This document shows, piece by piece, positions 24,001-34,500 of a stretch of DNA of 64,000 bases. Positions within the stretch are counted from its first letter, which is position 1. Every line of letters begins with the position of its first letter. The stretch is from Gyrodactylus bullatarudis. Lineage: Eukaryota; Platyhelminthes; Monogenea; Gyrodactylidea; Gyrodactylidae. The stretch is taken from the NCBI GenBank assembly GCA_012064415.1, contig SSNU01000051.1, positions 288,461 to 352,460 on the forward strand. Reading direction: 5' to 3'. Made by a program: the position numbers and the translations under genes. The notes under the pieces were generated by a model. That model made no database searches. It saw only the letters and a program-made list of their open reading frames with translations, and was not told where the DNA came from.

Positions 24001-24963
24001 AAAATTTTTGATTTTTTACTCTCTCTCTTTCACGGGGTTTATTTGCATCACTTTCTTCATATCTGATCAATTTTTCCAAAGCCGGCTTGTTTCGCTTGAT
24101 ATCGTTCAGAGAGAAGTCGTTTAATAGTAGAAATAAAGCTAAAAGTCTACTTTTTTGTAGGTATAAAAAATATGGAGATTCGAGATTGATATGGAAGGAA
24201 TTTTGATATTAAGCCATTTGTTCTCTATTCGAGAGGAAAGTCAATGGAAAACTTTGCCAACATGGAGAAATGGGAAAGAAAACATTTTGGTGAGTTTTTA
24301 CATTTATCCAAAGACGGAACGGAAACCCCATTTCTTTGCAAAACGAGAAGGAAAGATTCGGATTATGCCATATTGCCAATGAATGTGTAAGTGGGAAAAA
24401 TTAAAATCTCCTACACAGTCAGTGGAAAAGTAGTTATCTTAATATAATATTACACTAATAGTCATGATGCAAAAAGTTTAGTGGTAATGTAACAATTCAA
24501 AAGTAAATTATTCTCCTTCCTAATGGGACGTAATTGCAAATCGATACATGGCATAGATACTCTGGGAAGAATTATTCAAAGTCAACATTAATCAAATCTT
24601 TTATGGGGTATTAACAAGAGAAAAATACTAATTCGGTCCCGTTCCTGGAATTTATACTCTTGAAAATTTCAAGGAAATAATGAACGTTTTCAAAAAACAT
24701 AAAAGAGAGTTTCTTCTGTGAAATTTGAACGGTCTTAGGTTAAAGTGATCAGAATGTTAATAGAAAAGTTGAAAATGGACTCACGAGAGGGCTGGGACTG
24801 AGAAGAATTGTTGTCAACTTTATTTGTTGTTGATTCCTTTAAAGAATAATAAATATACATATAATTATATAAAAGTCAATTGATTTACATCTTCTAATGA
24901 TGATCCATCCAAAAATGATTGTTTCATTGAATCCAGTGTAGGAAATGCATCGTCCTCTTCCAT
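3002..24963 (-). CDS. Nine-finger C2H2 zinc-finger protein (nine exons)
   Basis: A nuclear, probably DNA-binding C2H2 protein of 462 residues. I assembled nine minus-strand exons with matching phases: 24963-24889, 24836-24785, 11915-11826, 9674-9501, 8716-8627, 8159-7863, 7795-7692, 7480-7450 and 3477-3002 (stop TAG). The ATG at 24963 gives an acidic N-terminus (MEEDDAFPTLDSMKQ). Fingers: one in exon 3 (FLCVFCKKKF), two in exon 4 (CPLCGKQL, CNLCGKGF), one in exon 5 (CTICGKLF), one in exon 6 (CLFCQAKF) and four in exon 9 (CQSCGKRF, CSHCNKTF, CTTCGKNF, CSTCKMCF). Each has the C-x2-C...H-x4-5-H spacing. Exons 3-5 end at or near the end of a finger. The first two small exons are joined across a 12.9-kb intron on phase alone and are the least certain; exon 8 (31 nt) is also tentative. 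If the exon 6 donor is not used, the frame ends at 7825, giving a five-finger form of 271 residues. The DNA target is unknown. Confidence 0.75.
3853..4034 (-). repeat. 3' LTR of the Ty3/gypsy element
   Basis: 182 bp, TGATTTATAC...AATTCAAATCA read on the + strand. Nearly identical to 7220-7401 (a C/A difference at about 3949 and two in the AAATTATTT/AAATCTTTT stretch). Preceded by the CCAAG target duplication and adjoined on the inner side (4035-4046) by the polypurine tract of the minus strand. Confidence 0.93.
4045..4997 (-). pseudogene. Integrase remnant (HHCC domain and DDE core pieces)
   Basis: 4997-4644 holds the zinc-binding part (His...His...Cys-Asn-Val-Cys: LFHDHNSNLLH then TRCNVCQKN). 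4653-4045 continues with a core segment (RDYGTNFTSKEFSDFL, then GHHQSNGLAEVF), where the Asp and Glu of the DDE triad can be seen. A frameshift between the two frames disrupts the core around its first Asp. The C-terminal tail is Arg- and Asp-rich and ends next to the polypurine tract. Confidence 0.8.
5424..6026 (-). pseudogene. Reverse transcriptase/RNase H remnant with internal deletion
   Basis: The frame holds RT motif A (GVIDLKDAYLQVKL), motif B-like FGLSAPPRIFQEIMD and the catalytic box MAYQDD (Y-x-D-D). Directly after YQDD the protein changes to an RNase H segment (FLATDASAKGIGYLFSHD), so the rest of the RT palm, the thumb and the connection have been deleted. The upstream RT start (5'-most fingers) is also cut by a stop near 6027. 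Typical of Ty3/gypsy pol, but no longer functional. Confidence 0.85.
6112..6600 (-). pseudogene. Retropepsin-type protease remnant
   Basis: The minus strand reads LLDTGATCTIIPTIV near 6540-6480, holding the Asp-Thr-Gly active site of aspartic retropepsins. Further on (6402-6112) comes ILGSDALKLL, like the conserved C-terminal Ile-Leu-Gly-x-Asp of these proteases. In-frame stops between the two parts show the gene is broken. Confidence 0.75.
6703..7166 (-). pseudogene. gag remnant with CCHC zinc knuckle
   Basis: Two overlapping minus-strand reading frames. The upstream one (7166 down to 6840) has a gag-like charged helical segment (SGEAARDFYERIKRR). The downstream one (6912 down to 6703) carries one zinc knuckle, C-W-R-C-E-G-P-H-K-A-P-H-C, matching C-x2-C-x4-H-x4-C of nucleocapsid proteins. 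A frameshift separates them. Part of the LTR element at 3853-7401. Confidence 0.75.
7220..7401 (-). repeat. 5' LTR of the Ty3/gypsy element
   Basis: 182 bp, the partner of 3853-4034. It is flanked outside by CCAAG (7402-7406) and inside by a tRNA primer-binding site (7219 downward, TGGCGACATGA), similar to the tRNA-Arg-type TGGCGAC sites of some insect gypsy-group elements. Confidence 0.93.
9102..9275. repeat. Foldback repeat family B, partial copy
   Basis: This piece (ATAGACCAATACAAGCCAG...CATAGTCAGGTAGCAAGCGAACA) matches copies at 22970-23035, 32350-32574 and 33810-33900. It lies in an intron of the zinc-finger gene. The full form is seen at 32350-32574. Confidence 0.65.
9675..11825. other. 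Zinc-finger gene intron 3 (repeat-bearing)
   Basis: AT-rich intron between exons 3 and 4 of the zinc-finger gene. It holds one foldback element of family A (10611-10855). No further coding exon is apparent on either strand. Confidence 0.5.
10611..10855. repeat. Foldback element family A, copy 1
   Basis: The left arm (CACAGGAACGTCTGTCTTAT, then TTACAGCTTACTAATAGATC) is repeated in inverted form on the right (GACATGGGCTAATCCATTACC...CACCTAGGACAAAATTTCACTAG). The best copy is at 40758-41085, a third partial one at 21474-21590. Coding capacity is absent, as in MITE/foldback elements. Confidence 0.75.
12430..12580. repeat. Hairpin repeat with GAAACGTCTGG motif, copy 1
   Basis: CCAACCTTTTTTCAAAGCC at the left and its near-complement GGCTTTGGAAAATGGTTGG at the right enclose AGTCAAGTACCTTC and GAAACGTCTGG segments also found in the hairpin at 32196-32340. 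A peptide frame across it on the minus strand is a by-product of the repeat. Confidence 0.6.
16692..17153. repeat. Long foldback element (about 460 bp)
   Basis: The ends AGTGTATACTAGACTTGGATGG and (inverted) CGTTCAAGTCTAGTGTATACT are complementary. Inner segments also pair: GCTTCTGGTATAAGATAAACAAA on the left with TTTGTTTATCTTATACCAGAAGC on the right. The whole unit folds as one long imperfect hairpin with a short centre. A related end lies near 48260 (TAGACTTGGACGAAATTTT). Confidence 0.8.
17151..17410. repeat. Second foldback element, abutting the first
   Basis: CTAGGGTAAGGTGAAATTTTTGTC at the left end is mirrored by AAATAAAAATTTCACCCTAGCCTAG at the right end, and TTTTCTGATA by TATCAGAAAA. 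It begins within two bases of the end of the previous foldback, so one element may have inserted at the other's terminus. Confidence 0.7.
19210..19858. repeat. Foldback repeat family D, diverged copy
   Basis: The right end AATCATAGATTCACAACTTCATATCAACCAGCTTT is the family D terminus. The left side holds the matching ATGGTTTTTACAAAAATCTATTTTTTCATC. Better copies lie at 57494-58092 and 61700-62268. Confidence 0.6.
21474..21590. repeat. Foldback family A, fragment with tRNA-like B box
   Basis: CCATGTCACTGAATGTTACAGCTTACTAATGGATC matches the arm of the family A element at 40758-41085. It continues into TTTGAACCTAGGACCTCTGC, which on the minus strand reads like the T-arm (B box) of a tRNA gene. 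Confidence 0.65.
21960..22280. repeat. Interspersed repeat family C, copy 1
   Basis: About 320 bp with an inverted, colinear copy at 36945-37315. Shared blocks include CTTTAAAATGAGCTCTGCACATCCGGATGT and CTCAAAATTTAGATTTTAATCGAT. Function unknown; no coding capacity seen. Confidence 0.7.
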
Positions 24964-25706
24964 AATAATATTTAGAAGTTATATTTAAAAATCCACATTT
25001 GCATCTAATAAAACAATTTATTTGAAATGTTGTTATTTTTGTTTTAACGAATTTGATCCAAGTAAAAAAATTGAATGTTTCAAAATAGTTTTGAAAAGAA
25101 CTAAATCACTCAAGATTGAGAATAATATTATTGATTGTATCCTATCACGATGATAGTATCACCTAAAACTGGTGATCAAAATATGCTGTTCAAAATTCAT
25201 TTTCTTATCGATTATCTCGAAGAAAGTATTCTAATTCAATACATTTCCTGATATTCATTTCATTTTAAAAACTCTTAATGCATTTTATGCCATTAGAATA
25301 CAAAGTTTAAATGAGTTTCGTGTCGTCAAATCTCTTTCCCTTCTATCTTAAAATTTAAATATTTTCATTAATTATCTTTTCTCTTTGTAGCTCGCAATTT
25401 CGATTGTCCATACAACATTATTTGTCTCAAATCTTTATTCAATATAACTCTGTCTGCAGAGATCTAAAAATAGCTTCTAATCTAAATCTTTTTTCCCTTC
25501 ACTCTTTTCCCTTTCCACCCTCCCAATAGTCCCATTGCAAGAATGGGATCAGTATAATCGTAACTTGATTGGCTCACATCTATAACCAATAGAATCATGA
25601 TCTATTGAGTCGTCTAATACTAATTTCATTTTTATTCTATTTTTATCACATTTATAACTCCATGTTCTTTACAAAAGTTGTTTCCCTCTGTAATTAACCT
25701 ACAGGA
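24964..25706. promoter_or_regulatory. Divergent region between zinc-finger and HDAC genes
   Basis: The minus-strand zinc-finger gene starts at 24963 and the HDAC coding exon begins near 25705, just after an acceptor (CCTACAG). This 740-bp interval should therefore hold the zinc-finger promoter, and possibly the HDAC promoter with an untranslated first exon. A CT-rich block at about 25500-25530 is the only compositional feature. Confidence 0.4.
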
Positions 25707-28700
25707 ATGCAAGGCAACAGTGGTTTAAGTCAAAACACCAACGTCTTATCCATCTCAAGGTCACACTTAACTAAACTCCGCCTGAAGAATTGCGTCCTTC
25801 AGAAGAGAAAGTTTTACAATTCCCTTGAGAATGATAAGGAGTCACATTCCCTTGACCTCTCCCGGTTCTCCGACATTGATAAAATCTCCAAGTCTGTCGA
25901 TCAACCGAACTCATCTTCAATGTCATCTAAGCAAAAATATTCCAACCTGAGTATGATGAAGTCACATTCGAGTGATGCCAGTTGTGATTTGCGGAAAACA
26001 ATGTCGGAGCCATCTTTACGCTTTAAGCCATCGTATCGACACAAGATGATCAAGACTCGGAAGCAGTTAACTAATAATTTAACCATGGCGGGAGCAATGG
26101 TGGCCAGCAACTGCCTCTTGAATGCTCCAATGGACGAGAAAAGTATAAGCAAGGAATCCAGCTCTCTGCCTGACCTATTACAGAACTGCCAACAGCAGAC
26201 AAATAATTTGCAGAAAACTCTCGGTTGCCAACAGCTCAAGCAAAAAATGAATTTATTACGTTATCGACAGCATATTGGCCAAGTAAATCGAACTCAATCC
26301 GCTCCCCAGCCATTTGTACTGCACAATCAAATGTCGATGAGTCAGCCAGACCCAAAGGACTTTCCAATCTGGAATAAAGGCAGCGAGGATATTGGCATTC
26401 TAAATGAAGACTCCACTGTTGTAAATAATAATTCTAGGTGAGTTACAATGCATTCTGAAGGATTGAGGCTTATTTGTGTCAGAATACTTCCCACGGTGTT
26501 CTGTATCAAATTAACACAAGCTTTATTCATTTATTTTGAGTAGAATTTATGACAAATTAAGATGGAAAAAAATATCTTGGTTTGATAAATGCTCATTTAA
26601 AATACAGTTTGAAATTTAATAACAAAAGGATGAATATCCCTAGCTCTGAAACTGTCGGGATATGGAGAAGGTTCATCATAGTTTTGATGTAGTTGAAATA
26701 CTGTTATGACTAAGGGATGAACATTTTCCTGGGTCGAAAACAAACAAGATCGATTAAAATTGTAATTCCAAACAAATCTACACTAATTTATTTTTATGTA
26801 GACCAGTTGGAATTTCAATAATTCGATAATGCTGTGATATCTTGGTTGTAACACATTAATCTCCCTTATATAAATTATCAGCTACTGGTGGGGAATAGAT
26901 CAAATTACCACTTAGTTTGCAGTGACTTTTTTATTACAAAAAACTAAATATTCAGGAAGAATTTTGAATTACAGAATGAAGTGAACCCATGAGTTAAAGA
27001 AATTTAAAAAATATCCGGAAAAATTCAATTTTGCCAAATATCCACTTTTTCAATATTTAATGTCAACATTTTTATTGACTTTCAAGGTAAAAAGCAACCA
27101 GATATTGTCATTAGACTGGTAAATTTGGCCATGGAGGTTGTCGAGAATAACAAATTTCTGTCATTTTCTTTGAAGTAATGGTATTCCTGACTTTCCTAAG
27201 AGAAATTTTGAATTTTTTGTATAAATAGTGAATTCCGATCATCATGTCAACTAGCTTTACATTAAATTGTGCTATGATTCGACAAAAACTCGGTCAGAGG
27301 CATTTTTTGATTTTTAATTCTGCTTCCATCCAAAATGTTCGCTTACAATTTGATAATCCTCATCTTGAGCCTGTCCTGAATTTCAGTAGAAAATCTTTTT
27401 TTCCTTTTCCTATTTCAAGGGCTTAATGTGATTGCTCTTATTCCAATTTTTCACCAAAACCTAATTTACAAATGCTCTCGATGTACATGATTCGAGAGTT
27501 GTCCTTCTATCCATTTGTTCTTCATCATCTACCTTTAAAGATTTGATCCACTATTTACGAGGTCATCAGATTTTCTTGTCTAATTCTGATAAAAACTACT
27601 TTTGGCTACCATCCCAGTCATTTTTTTTAGCTCAAATCTCCATAAAATTGTTCAATTATGCTTCAAATTGGTCATTTTATAATAATAAAAATACAATTTT
27701 ATTAGATACCAGTTCCTTTATCAGTTGAGGAAAAAACTCATTGAGAAATCAGAGTTGGTGAGTAACCATGAGTTCCTGCGTACTCTTTCCTTTCCGACCA
27801 TACGAAATGGTGAAAGTTTCAAGCCTAACAACAACTCAAAAATGACTACAGCAACAAGAGAGGATCATAGCTCAGATGAGTCAAAGGCTGTCACTATTTC
27901 AACAGGTCTTGCATATGACTTGGGTATGTTGGCCCACCACTGTACTTGTCAGAATGATTTGAATCATTTGGAGAATCCCTCGAGACTTATTGTTATCTGG
28001 CAACACTTAAAAGTGAGCAGTTCCCACACTCTCTGTATAACAACCTGTTTTAAGCTTTTCCAATTGAATGGTTCATATGTCGTCTTTCGATTTAGAAATG
28101 TATTTTTTTAAAGACTAAAAACAAATTTACACTTAAAAGCTTGAACGAAAAAACAATTAATTTGAAAATTTTGTTAAAAACCCAAAGGTATTTTCAATTT
28201 AATTCATGAGGGTTTACTAGCTAAACCAGAAGAAATGACTCTTTTAATTTCCCGTGTGACTCTTGAGCTTCTTATATTGGACACACAATTAGGAAATATA
28301 TATCAAACAGGAGAACCATGACGCTTCAATTTCTAATTATTTCAATTTTAGTATAAAGATACGGGGGATGAATAGGCACTGAAAAAAGTACTATTTGGTC
28401 TATTTTTACTCTAGACAGAGGACTGATTGAGTTTTAATAAACTGAATAAAAAATCTGTTGTTAGATAGCTGGTACTTTTTGTATTATTTTATTTAACTTT
28501 TATTCTCATAATGTAGCATTCCTCAATTAGCTAGTAAGCGACCAATCAAAATTTTCGACGATTTGATCCTGCAAGAAGCTAGCATCTAAATCCAAGCTTT
28601 GAACAATCTTGGAAAATATCCCTTCATGAATTTAAAATTTCAACTTAAAGGATTTATTTTGGAAAATATGCACTAGAAAACAGTTGAAGAATCATTTTCT

Positions 28701-30878
28701 ATTATGAAAAAAATATTTTTAACAAAAATCAGAAAATTTTTAGTTTGAAATACTATTTTTATTGTATTTGGTTCTATTTTTGAGGCCCTAGTGGTTTGTG
28801 GGTGAAGGAGAAATTCTTCATCAATCACTCTAAGCCAAATTGAGCCAGCATGATTTTCTTGTTCAAGATGCCCGGTCACCCCTGTTCTAAAGTTGGTTGA
28901 TATGTGAAGCTATGACTTTTACAAAAATCTGGATTTCTCCATCAAGAATTCGAATATGAATATGAAGGTTAATCTTAAATTCAGATAATGACATTATTGG
29001 TATTTTCCATTTGAAGAACATAAGTTATCATTTAATCAGCTTCATTTTTGAGAACAAACCTATCTTATTAGATCGGTTGGATGCAGTATTTTTCTCTTCT
29101 AGAATTTACAAAGGTAATAAGCTTTATATTTCCAAGAGAATTGAGGGATTAGTTACTGTTGCGTGTGCATTTCAGAAATTACTCTATTTGGCCATCTCTA
29201 TGAAAAAGGCTCTGTTTATCGAATACATCTAAAACCACTCTATTTATTTAACTTTTTTCCGATTTCGATTCAAAGGTAAAACAAGTTGGAAATTCTATGA
29301 TTTATACAAAAATTCGAAAAAACTGGAGAACAATGAGTCCCGATATTGAGATCCCGATTAATTAAGGACACACTTTAATCGTTTAAAGAGGAATAATTTT
29401 CCAGAAAATATGGATTTCTTCATTATTTCGAACTTTGAACTGGAAATTTCTATCGATTTCCAAGAATTTCTAAAAAGTGATCTTTCAGTATTCTGAAAAA
29501 GATTTGAATTATTTTCTCTTTACAGAACACCGGACTGGCTGAGAAATGTTTCCACTTGAATGGTCGTCGAGCTGGACTCAATGAAATTCAGTTAGTACAC
29601 GACGATGTTTATACAATCCTATTCGGAAGTAATCCAGCAGCTAGATCACGCATTGACCCCTCTCTCCTGAGTAGGGTTCGCTTGTGTCGGCTAGCATGTG
29701 GTGGAGTAGGTGTAGACTCTGATACAACCTGGCATACTGCTGGACATACCAGCCATGCTGCTAGGCTGGCTGTTGGCTGTGTTAGTGATTTATGCTATAG
29801 AATCATCTCTGGCCAGTTGTACAATGGTTTCGCCATTGTCCGACCCCCAGGTCATTTAGCCGAGTCTGGCTCTGCAATGGGCTTTTGTTATTTTAATTCT
29901 GTAGCCATATCTGCAAAAACAATTCAACTGCTTAAAGAAAACAATGGGAGTCGTAAAATTGTGATTCTCGACTGGGATATACATCACGGCATTGGCACTC
30001 AGAGCTATTTTTATTCAGACAAATCTGTCTTGTATATTTCCCTACATCGTCATGACGATGGAGACTTCTTCCCCGGCACTGGAAAATCTAATGAAGTCGG
30101 CAGTGGGGAAGGAGCCGGGATGAATATAAACATTCCCTGGCCAAAAGGCATACCAATGGGTGATGCAGAATATCTGGCCGCCTTCAGGGCCATTGTCCTC
30201 CCGGTGATAAATGAATATGAGCCTGATCTCATAATAGTTTCAGCTGGCTTTGACGGTTGCCTCGGCCATTCGAATGCCATCGGGGGATATCTTCTCAGCC
30301 CTGCTCTATTTGGATGGCTGACCGTACTCCTCGGGGATTACCGTCTTGTCCTGGCTCTCGAAGGAGGCTATGAACTGAAAAGCTTAGCCGAATCTGTTGA
30401 GGCATGCGTTAGAGCTCTGGTTCGCTCGTCAGATCGTCGAAATAACATCAAGACAACTACAAAACTATTCCCCCTGAGCAATGCTGAAAAATCAAGGATC
30501 CCTTGTAGTCAGGCATTGGAATGCATTCAAAACGTAATGCTGATTCACGCTCAATATTGGAACTGTCTCAAGCAGAACCTGCAACATATGAAACTCGACA
30601 TCCCAGTCTCCCAATGGCTGAACAGTATGGAAATAGAAGAGATGACCACACAGCATGCAGAGTCTATGGAGATTATGGATGAGTTATCCACCAGTGTTAA
30701 ACGTCTACACGAAGACTTTTCCACAATAATGCGAAGGAGGTCCTTCAGAAAACAAAAGGTCTTCGAAGAGGAAGAAAATGACGGTGAGGAACGTCGGAAT
30801 GAGACGAAGGGGACTTCAGAATCTGTACTGGATCATACGATGAAAGAGTTTTCAGAGCTTTGTGTTGATAAATCTTAA
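25707..30878 (+). CDS. HDAC4: Class IIa histone deacetylase (HDAC4/5/7/9 type)
   Basis: Exons 25707-26420, 27725-28012 and 29526-30878 (stop) join in phase 0 and give about 784 residues. Near the N-terminus TKLRLKNCVLQKRK resembles the MEF2-binding helix of HDAC4. LRKTMSEPSLRF and NRTQSAPQPF match its 14-3-3 phosphosites. The catalytic domain opens with LAHHCTCQ, the structural-zinc segment typical of class IIa. Catalytic-zinc ligands are present (DWDIHHGIGT, SAGFDGCLGH). The transition-state residue is Tyr (LALEGGYEL), not the His of vertebrate class IIa. The dyad normally read as Gly-His-His is Gly-His-Leu (RPPGHLAES), so the second histidine is missing. The first donor is uncertain: GTAAAT after 26420 keeps the frame, whereas the stronger GTGAGT at 26438 would need another exon. 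In animals such proteins act as phosphorylation-controlled corepressors of MEF2. Confidence 0.9.
26421..27724. other. HDAC intron 1
   Basis: AT-rich intron. It may hide a small coding exon, because the GTGAGT donor at 26438 would leave two bases over while the next exon starts in phase 0. I see no convincing exon or recognisable repeat. Confidence 0.4.
28013..29525. other. HDAC intron 2 with Penelope-like and family D debris
   Basis: Intron between the zinc-segment exon and the large catalytic exon. It contains a Penelope-like fragment at about 28310-28380 on the + strand (GACGCTTCAATTTCTAATTA...GGGGGATGA, matching 56055-56108), a minus-strand remnant at 28790-28880 with the GHLEQENHA motif, and a family D terminus at about 28890-28930. 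Confidence 0.55.
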
Positions 30879-31542
30879 CGATAATAATCAATATTAAAGT
30901 GTAATACTGTATATTGTATTTTTGTGATCTGCTTAGATAAATATTTGATCTTATTGATATCAACAAATTGACTTGTTTCTTTTTCAATCCAGTACAGTTC
31001 TTTAGGGTGTTTATTAAAACCAAATAATTTATATTTTGAAAATTTACTTCGCTAAATTCCAATCCATGAAGCTCTATAGAAATTGGTAGGCTTGATTGGC
31101 TTTGGCCTGATAATTTCAAGTATTATCGGCTAGAGCTTGCGACAGAATATATTTCAAGATAACCTTGAAACTGTAGTTGCTTTTAGCAAGTGTTTGCGAA
31201 CTTTGTCGCTATTGATGCCTCTTGAGATGCGTTATTCACCAAGTTTAGAACTGAAGGCCTTTCCATCGATAATATTACCCTCAGGGTCTTTGACTGCTGA
31301 GATGTTTATCCCTGAGACTTGAACAGTATCATATCCTCAAAATAACTCAGTTTATCTGGACTAGAAAAAGAAAACGTAATCATAGTAAAAAATATTTATT
31401 CTCGTCATTTTCAAATCAAATGAAAGCATACACTCTGTACGATGACTGTATTAAAACTGTATTTATAAATGAATTGTATTTTCTAGCAAAATTGTATTGT
31501 AAATTTGAATAACATGTTCTTTTAATAGAGTAAACAGGTTTT
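30879..31542. other. Convergent 3' region between HDAC and GPR137-like genes
   Basis: Spacer between the HDAC stop (+) and the GPR137-like stop (-). ATTAAA at about 30892 may be the HDAC poly(A) signal. No coding feature seen. Confidence 0.4.
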
Positions 31543-34500
31543 TTAATGAATTGACTGGTCAAATATCTGGGAGTTACTTGTGGAGACCTTCTTAACTGGC
31601 ACAGGATAGAATCGTTTGTTTGCATTAAAATGTTGAAAAGTCGAACTTGAATTATTTGGCGCATAGGATACCTGTTTGTGAGGGGTCTCCTCAAACGGTT
31701 GCACATTGTTATAATAGACTAGGTTATTCTTCAGGGCCCATAATCTCATACAATCCTGATTGAGGTTGATATTCAGGTCGGCATCTTGGAAAATGTCCGT
31801 GGTCGACTGGATCTGACTGCACTGATCATTGAAGATGTGGCCGTTCATTTCAGTCGGCGAGAGAATATTAACCTAGATAGAATTATGAATGTAAACTTTC
31901 TATGTGGTCAGAGATTTTAAAGTCTTGACTCAAGCAGTGAAATAATAAATAATTTCAAAGATATTGGAACTTGGCGTTAAATCGAAATCATTTAGTCCAA
32001 TTTCTTGCTTTAGGAGTATTATTATTAGTATTTAATTTCTGGTGAGAGATGTAAAATTTTGGTTCGCTTAATTTTATATATCTTATCTTTATCTTAATAA
32101 AATTGCTTGTGTAAGAAATCGGGCAATCAGAGAAATATGGCTAGCTATAGTCTGTAACAATGCTATTGGAAAAAAGCTAAAATATTATTAAAGGTAGATT
32201 TAATTGGAATTGTATAACCAACATTTTTCCAAAGCCTCTTCCAGACAAGTGTCTCATTGACTGAAGAAGGTACTTGACTATCTCACAGTGCCGAAACGTC
32301 TGGAAGAGGCTTCGGAAAAAGGTTGTTTATACAATTAAAACTTGACTATAACGTTGTTCGCTTGCTAACTGACTATGTTGTCTTCTGGCTTGTATTGGTC
32401 TATCTGTAGAATTATTAGAGTAATAATTCTGATTACTATAAAAATCACTATAATTTATTTAATCTTTATTTCTTCAAGAAATACTACACCTTTCTCTTCC
32501 CTTCCTTTTTCTGCAGATAGACATATACAAGTCAGAACTTCTTCAAGACAACATAGTCAGGTAGCAAGCGAACAGCTCCCAGAAGAACTTCTTGGTTCAA
32601 AATTACAATTAAAACTATTTTTTCTAATTTTTTTGAAGATTTCCCAGCATGGAACAAAACATTTTTCCTATTGTTACATCAAATAGTAAGATATCAAGAT
32701 TTTTCCAAAATTTTTTATTGATCAGGGCAATTTGAGTCTAATTATCGAATTTTAGGCATTGCATACTCAAATTATCCTATCTCTGATTTGGGTAAGACAA
32801 CTTGGGTGAGCTTTGATCAGACTCGCCTTATTCTAATTACAATTATATATTATTCTTGTAATTATTGTTTGAACTTTGATAGACAAATATTATAGCTAAG
32901 CTTGCTTAAGAATTGAAATCTCAAGTCTATAGAGGACTAAATATTGCTATTAATGATTTTATTCTGTAAATGCAGATATTTCTGTAAACTCGTTTAATTC
33001 ATTGAGGAATAGTATTTTAAAATGTCTTCATTGAAGGAAGATATGAAATTCAATAGGGAAGTTGTGAGAAACGATATGGAATTAACGCAATTCATAAAAG
33101 GAATATTCAAGTTTTATTCGTCAATCAAAGATATCAATCCTTCGCTTGCCAGGAGACAAAATAAAGATAAAAATTACTTTAAATATTGTGAATACATTCA
33201 ATTATCTCAATTAGTCTTCTGATTGGTAAGCTGTCTTGGATAGATGAGTTTAGTGTGGTTTTGTGTGAAGATTGGTCTCAATTCATTAAACACATGGGCA
33301 GTGCCATATTCAACCGCTTACAAATAAATCCGCAATCCGAGAGAGAGTATACCACGAAGAAGAATGATTGTTAATATCATTGATTAATGTCAAAAAACAA
33401 GTTCTACAAAGCTTAATTGATCACATCGAACAATAAAGAAAACATTAACCACCTAAAAGGGACAAGACGATATTCCTGTTACTGAATATTGTATGAGGAG
33501 ACTCTAGGAGATCGCAGAGGAAGCCAGATAAAATAATACAATCCGCAAACCATGTGAAAGATTATTATCCCAAAGTTATTGCTAAAACAAGATAAAATTT
33601 TCCTTTATGAATTGCATTAATTCCGTATCGTTTTTCACAACTTCCCTATTGAATTTCATATCTTCCTTAACGAACTGCAATTAATTTTTAGCTGACACCA
33701 AATTCGTATAATTATTTCTGTTACTAATTTGTTTTAATAAGTTTTACTAAATAAAAATCCATGACTAGGTGGTTTCTTAATCATTCTTTAAATTCTCTTT
33801 TAGATTGACATTATAATCCTTATTTTCCAAGAAATACTATACCCCTATCTTCCTTTTCTTTTTCTACAGATGTAGACCAATACAAGCCAAAAGACATAAA
33901 ATTAGATAAGAAAGTTGAGATGTAAACAGTTTTGGATAAAAAAGTACTTGATAATAATAAAACCTTTAGGTGATTAGATAATTGAAAAATTGAGCAAAAA
34001 GTCCTAACAAGTAGGATTTTCATCGTAAGCCAAATCGGAACAGGGGGGGGGGAATGATAACTAACCTTGTACTGCATACTGTTTTCAGTAAATTGGCTGG
34101 CTTCAGTCAACTTGAAATAGCTATTAGATCCGCAGTCATAATTTTCATCCTTGATTGGACTGATGGTTTGTCTTAGGCTCTCGGCCAATAATCTCCTCTT
34201 GGCCATAGCCTCCTGTTTGGCTCTGAATAATTGGTCATTGTGAACAAGATTGACCGTGTCATCTATGCCAATGTCTGGCTCTGTTGGAAATTGCTCATAT
34301 CCCTGAGAATCTCGGGACATTTGTGACTTGAGGAAACTTTTATCAAAATTCGGACACTTCCATTCAATTTTTACATGAAACAATACGAGAACAGCAAAAT
34401 TCGGTACAATCTCAAAAAATAAAAGCTGTATAAAATAGCTTATGATTGACAAGTTATTCCGATTTATCGAGGAGCCCAGAATGAATAGAGTGTAAATTCC

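Larger units (their letters stand above)
11916..24784. other. 12.9-kb intron of the zinc-finger gene, repeat-rich
   Basis: Long AT-rich stretch between the second and third predicted coding exons of the zinc-finger gene. I see several foldback repeats (12430-12580, 16692-17153, 17151-17410, part of 19210-19858), inverted-repeat copies shared with other introns (21474-21590, 21960-22280, 22960-23040) and a short TG-rich microsatellite at about 18610-18640. Only short open frames of no recognisable homology occur. A 5' untranslated HDAC exon or a nested gene cannot be excluded. Confidence 0.5.
31873..34065. other. Intron of the GPR137-like gene, repeat-filled
   Basis: 2.2-kb intron holding the hairpin repeat at 32196-32340, foldback B at 32350-32574, inverted arms at 33022-33105 and 33597-33683, and a family B fragment at 33810-33900. 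A G9 run lies at about 34044-34052. The open frame of the upstream exon runs on into the family B fragment, but the donor at 34065 ends the exon. Confidence 0.55.

Noticed and set aside
25901..26239. 112-codon minus frame
   Set aside because: Antisense shadow of the HDAC N-terminal exon, which has clear MEF2- and 14-3-3-type motifs.
33820..34065. Continuation of the GPR137-like open frame beyond 34066
   Set aside because: A good donor (AAG|GTTAGT) ends the exon and the downstream part is a family B repeat; a phase-0 terminal exon exists at 31872-31543.
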